Below, piece by piece: positions 1-5,057 of a DNA stretch of 5,057 bases. The notes under the pieces are model-generated. The model had not been told where the DNA came from, ran no database searches, and worked only from the letters and a program-made list of their open reading frames with translations. Numbering within the stretch: the first letter of the stretch is position 1; each line of letters starts with the position of its first letter. Source of the stretch: Rhodoferax sp. (lineage in GTDB: Bacteria; Pseudomonadota; Gammaproteobacteria; Burkholderiales; Burkholderiaceae_C); assembly GCA_018882485.1 (NCBI GenBank), contig VERU01000227.1, positions 1-5,057 on the forward strand, read 5' to 3'. The translations under genes and the position numbers were made by a program.

Positions 1-550
1 CCATGTGGTTGACGATGCGCAGCATCAGGTCGGCCGGGCTGCTGGGCAGACGGGCACCCGCCGCACGCGATTCGGCTGAGGCGGCGCTCAGCAGTTTGGC
101 GGCATACGCCTCGCGCACGGCGCAGTCGGTGGGATGCACCGTCAGCAGCACCTGGTCAAACACGGCAAAGCCGACCGGGCTGGTGTCGATGCGGCGCAGG
201 ATGGGGGGGCCGCCGCGCGCCGGCAGGTGGCTCAGCGGCACGCCGGGCTGCGCCAGGTCGGTTTCCTTGCTGCCGGCCGCGAGCCGGCGAAACACCAGCA
301 CATCGTACTGCGAGGTGTAATCGTAGTGGGAAGGCAGCTGGTTGTTCAGCAGGTCGGCTACATGCAGATCCACCAGGGGGGTGCCCGTCAGGCGCTGCAG
401 CGCGGCCTGGAGCTGTGGTTGCAGCACCTCGAATTCGCGCCGCGCGCAGGCGATCCACAGGTAGGCCGCACCACCGGCGCGGGGGCGGTGCAGGCCGTCG
501 AGTTCGGCGGTCTCGGTGACGGCACCGCCCGATATGGAAAAAATCCTCAT
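1..550 (-). CDS. corA: CorA-family magnesium/divalent cation transporter, N-terminal part (gene cut by window edge)
   Basis: Translation from the ATG at 550 down to the left edge gives 183 residues with no stop. What is visible is the cytoplasmic N-terminal domain of a CorA-type channel for Mg2+ (and often Co2+/Ni2+). It starts MRIFSISGG, continues with LVDLHVADLLNNQLPSHYDY (about residues 59-78) and QYDVLVFRRL (81-90), then FAVFDQVLLTVHP (128-140) and SPADLMLRIVNHM (171-183) at the edge. This pattern is typical of Burkholderiales CorA proteins. The two C-terminal membrane helices and the GMN selectivity motif would lie outside the window, so transport function is assigned from family resemblance only. 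The start has a weak GGTGG ribosome site 4 nt upstream and no other convincing in-frame start. The gene lies 65 nt downstream of hemB on the same strand and may be read from the hemB transcript. I found no intrinsic terminator in that gap. Confidence 0.82.
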   Translation of the reverse strand, partial: MRIFSISGGAVTETAELDGLHRPRAGGAAYLWIACARREFEVLQPQLQAALQRLTGTPLVDLHVADLLNNQLPSHYDYTSQYDVLVFRRLAAGSKETDLAQPGVPLSHLPARGGPPILRRIDTSPVGFAVFDQVLLTVHPTDCAVREAYAAKLLSAASAESRAAGARLPSSPADLMLRIVNHM

Positions 551-615
551 CGCGCCACCGGATCGGACTTCCGCATCAAAACCGACCCTAGCCTTTGCCT
601 GAGCTGGATAGTTTG

Positions 616-3431
<2,816 letters not shown>

Positions 3432-3440
3432 AATCGGGGC

Positions 3441-3830
3441 ATGTCCACCGATTCAATGCCATCCGCCGCGGATGGGGCTGCCCGGAGCGCACAGGGCCCG
3501 GAAGCATCCTATTACCAGCGCCATATCTTCTTTTGCCTCAACCAGCGCACTTCGGGCGAGGATTGCTGTGCCCAGCATGCGGCGCAGCAGGCCTTCGACC
3601 ACTGCAAGGCCCGGGTCAAGGCGCTTGGGCTGGCGGGTCCAGGCCAGGTGCGGGTGAACAAGGCGGGCTGCCTGGACCGGTGTGCGGCCGGCCCGGTCGC
3701 CGTGGTGTACCCCGAGGCCGTGTGGTACAGCTACGTCGATGTGCAGGACATCGACGAGATCGTGGACAGCCACCTGCTCCACGGGCGCGTGGTGCAGCGC
3801 TTGTTGACGCCGCCCCACCTCGGACGCTGA
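3441..3830 (+). CDS. Thioredoxin-like [2Fe-2S] ferredoxin
   Basis: This 129-residue soluble protein belongs to the thioredoxin-fold [2Fe-2S] ferredoxins (Shethna-like, related to the NuoE cluster domain). The core begins at YYQRHIFFCLNQR (24-36). Likely cluster ligands are C32, C42 or C43, C77 and C81. The last two lie in NKAGCLDRCAAGP (73-85), which matches the family's GC..xC..GP pattern. C55 is an extra cysteine. The C-terminal part (VDVQDIDEIVDSHLLHGRVVQRLL, in two blocks from 99 to 122) is the usual ending of these proteins. Residues 1-22 are a low-complexity Ala/Ser-rich extension that may be disordered. An alternative start at M6 (3456) cannot be excluded, but the start at 3441 fits the promoter geometry. 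It would act as a small cytosolic electron carrier. Its partner is not shown by the neighbourhood, which holds no obvious oxidoreductase. Confidence 0.88.
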   Translation: MSTDSMPSAADGAARSAQGPEASYYQRHIFFCLNQRTSGEDCCAQHAAQQAFDHCKARVKALGLAGPGQVRVNKAGCLDRCAAGPVAVVYPEAVWYSYVDVQDIDEIVDSHLLHGRVVQRLLTPPHLGR

Positions 3831-3842
3831 GAGGGCTGCGGG

Positions 3843-3866
3843 GCCGTATGCCTTCCGGCATGGGGC
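3843..3866 (+). other. Hairpin after the ferredoxin gene, not a canonical terminator
   Basis: ATGCC (3848-3852) and GGCAT (3857-3861) pair around a TTCC loop. A U-G pair, one mismatch and three more G-C pairs (GCC 3843-3845 with GGC 3864-3866) extend the stem. It begins 13 nt after the ferredoxin stop. No T-run follows, so it could at most stabilise a 3' end or slow polymerase. The rest of the 100-nt gap up to the next gene shows only its ribosome site. Confidence 0.3.
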
Positions 3867-3922
3867 TCCTGTACCGGTCCATGAACAACCGGGTTGGCGC
3901 GCCGGCCGCGACCGACCGAACT

Positions 3923-3926
3923 GGAG
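3923..3926 (+). promoter_or_regulatory. Ribosome-binding site that decides the carboxypeptidase start
   Basis: GGAG at 3923-3926 lies 4 nt before the GTG at 3931 and 7 nt before the TTG at 3934, but 25 nt before the first in-frame ATG at 3952. A non-ATG start at 3931 or 3934 also keeps the positively charged KR that a signal peptide needs. The site therefore argues for a GTG or TTG start. It is the clearest Shine-Dalgarno in the window. Confidence 0.6.
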
Positions 3927-3930
3927 CAGG

Positions 3931-5057
3931 GTGTTGATCGTTTTGAAGCGGATGTTGTGGATCGGGCTGGCCGTGATCGGCGGGTCGGCCGCTGCACAAG
4001 GGGTGCAGCCCCCCGAAATGGCCGCCCGGTCGTATGCGCTGGTGGATGTCAGCGCCAACCAGATCCTGGCGCAAAAGGACATCGACGCGGCGGTGGAACC
4101 GGCTTCCCTGACCAAGCTGATGACCGCGTATCTGGTGTTCGAGGCGCTTCGCAGCCGCAAACTGGACCTGAAGCAGACCCTGCCGGTGAGCGAGCGTGCC
4201 TGGAAAATGCCCGGATCGCGCATGTTCATCGACCCCAAGATGAAGGTGCCGGTGGAGGACCTGCTCAAGGGCATGATCGTGCAAAGCGGCAACGATGCCA
4301 CGGTTGCCCTGGCCGAAGGCCTGGCCGGATCGGTGGAGCGGTTTGTGCAGTTGATGAATGACCAGGCCCGCCTGCTGGGCATGCGGGGCACGTCCTACCG
4401 CAACCCGGAAGGGCTGACGGCGGTGGGCCACCTGACCACGGCGCGCGATCTCAGCGTGCTGGCGGTGCGCTTGATGCAGGAATTCCCGGAATACGTGGGG
4501 TATTACGCGATCCGCAAATACCGCTACGAGGGTACGCCCGCTGCCAACGACAGCAACCGCAATCTGTTGCTGTTTCGTGATCCGTCGGTGGACGGCCTCA
4601 AGACCGGGCACACCGAGGCGGCGGGCTACTGCCTGATTGCCACCGCCCGCCGCGAGGCTCCCGGGCTGCCCCTGGTGACCGAAGGCGGTGTGACGCGCGG
4701 CGGGCGGCGCCTGTTGTCGGTCGTGCTCGGTGCGGCCAGCGACAACGCGCGCGCCGCAGAGTCGCAGAAACTGCTGAACTGGGGATACACCGCCTATGAG
4801 GCGGTGCGGTTGTTCGATGCCAACCAGTCGGTGGTCACGCCACCGGTCTGGAAAGGGCAGGAGGCGACGGTGCGGCTGGGCCGTTCCCAGGCCATCGTGG
4901 TAGCGGTGCCGGCGGGCTCTGGCGGCAAGCTCACGACCCAGGTTCAGCGCCCCGATCCCTTGGTCGCACCCTTGGGCAAGGGCCAGGCTGTCGGCGTGCT
5001 CAAGGTCAGCCGCGATGGACAACCTGTGGCCGATGTGCCCCTGCAGGTGCTCGACGG
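3931..5057 (+). CDS. dacA: D-alanyl-D-alanine carboxypeptidase, PBP5/6 type (peptidase S11), C-terminus cut by window edge
   Basis: This is a periplasmic penicillin-binding protein that removes the terminal D-Ala from peptidoglycan pentapeptides and so limits cross-linking. From the GTG at 3931, 375 residues are visible without a stop. Residues 1-22 form a signal peptide (MLIVLKR, hydrophobic core, AAA before Q23). The catalytic triad of motifs is complete: S59-L-T-K62 with nucleophile S59, S119-G-N121, and K224-T-G226 in DGLKTGHTEAAGYCL. The family block YRNPEGL is at 156-162. A loop of roughly 15 residues (about 243-257) is inserted before RRLLSVVLGAAS. From about 285 onward the all-beta PBP5 C-terminal domain is seen, and the expected amphipathic membrane anchor would lie just past the edge. 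The family is usually about 380-400 residues, so little is missing. The symbol could equally be dacC. It lies 100 nt after the ferredoxin gene and is probably independently regulated. Confidence 0.93.
   Translation, partial: MLIVLKRMLWIGLAVIGGSAAAQGVQPPEMAARSYALVDVSANQILAQKDIDAAVEPASLTKLMTAYLVFEALRSRKLDLKQTLPVSERAWKMPGSRMFIDPKMKVPVEDLLKGMIVQSGNDATVALAEGLAGSVERFVQLMNDQARLLGMRGTSYRNPEGLTAVGHLTTARDLSVLAVRLMQEFPEYVGYYAIRKYRYEGTPAANDSNRNLLLFRDPSVDGLKTGHTEAAGYCLIATARREAPGLPLVTEGGVTRGGRRLLSVVLGAASDNARAAESQKLLNWGYTAYEAVRLFDANQSVVTPPVWKGQEATVRLGRSQAIVVAVPAGSGGKLTTQVQRPDPLVAPLGKGQAVGVLKVSRDGQPVADVPLQVLD

Noticed and set aside
551..615. Terminator between hemB and corA
   Set aside because: CTAGC and GCTAG repeats are 22 nt apart with no U-tract on the minus strand, so this is not a convincing intrinsic terminator.
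3616..5022. Long minus-strand open frame of 468 codons opposite the carboxypeptidase
   Set aside because: It is the antisense shadow of a gene with complete catalytic motifs. Its translation is H/R/Q-rich with no domain pattern.

Overview
This window looks like ordinary chromosomal backbone from a high-GC betaproteobacterium, most likely Burkholderiales and probably the Comamonadaceae. That placement is an inference from protein character (the CorA N-terminus, the aspartate-type HemB, the 142-residue HemJ/CopD protein), the GC-rich codon use and the promoter style. There are no transposases, phage genes, CRISPR arrays, tRNAs or rRNAs. Coding density is high, and five of the six genes are recognisable housekeeping or envelope genes.

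Left part, minus strand: hemB (616-1632) encodes the second enzyme of heme synthesis. It is followed 65 nt downstream by the 5' part of a CorA-type magnesium transporter gene that runs off the left edge (1-550).

Centre: a 261-nt divergent gap (1633-1893) separates hemB from a plus-strand gene. That gene would normally be labelled 'CopD family', but it carries the signature residues of HemJ, the oxygen-independent protoporphyrinogen oxidase. Two heme-pathway genes therefore face away from each other. The gap is not empty. It holds a GC-rich nested inverted repeat, an extended -10 promoter with a dyad across its start point, about 98 nt that can fold into two hairpins (one with an anti-Shine-Dalgarno-like UCCUCCC loop), and a perfect intrinsic terminator only 16 nt before the hemJ start. 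The best reading is a small-RNA gene or a terminated leader between two heme genes.

Right part, plus strand: hemJ is followed after 14 nt by a large VanZ-family membrane protein (2337-3431), probably in one operon. Then come a thioredoxin-fold [2Fe-2S] ferredoxin (3441-3830) and a D-alanyl-D-alanine carboxypeptidase of the PBP5/6 type (3931 to the right edge). The carboxypeptidase has a signal peptide and all three active-site motifs, but its extreme C-terminus lies outside the window.

Three genes (hemB, hemJ, ferredoxin) have a -10-like hexamer exactly 6 nt before the ATG and no convincing Shine-Dalgarno sequence, which suggests leaderless mRNAs. I see no new multi-gene system. The most interesting items are the candidate regulatory RNA between hemB and hemJ and the shared leaderless start architecture.
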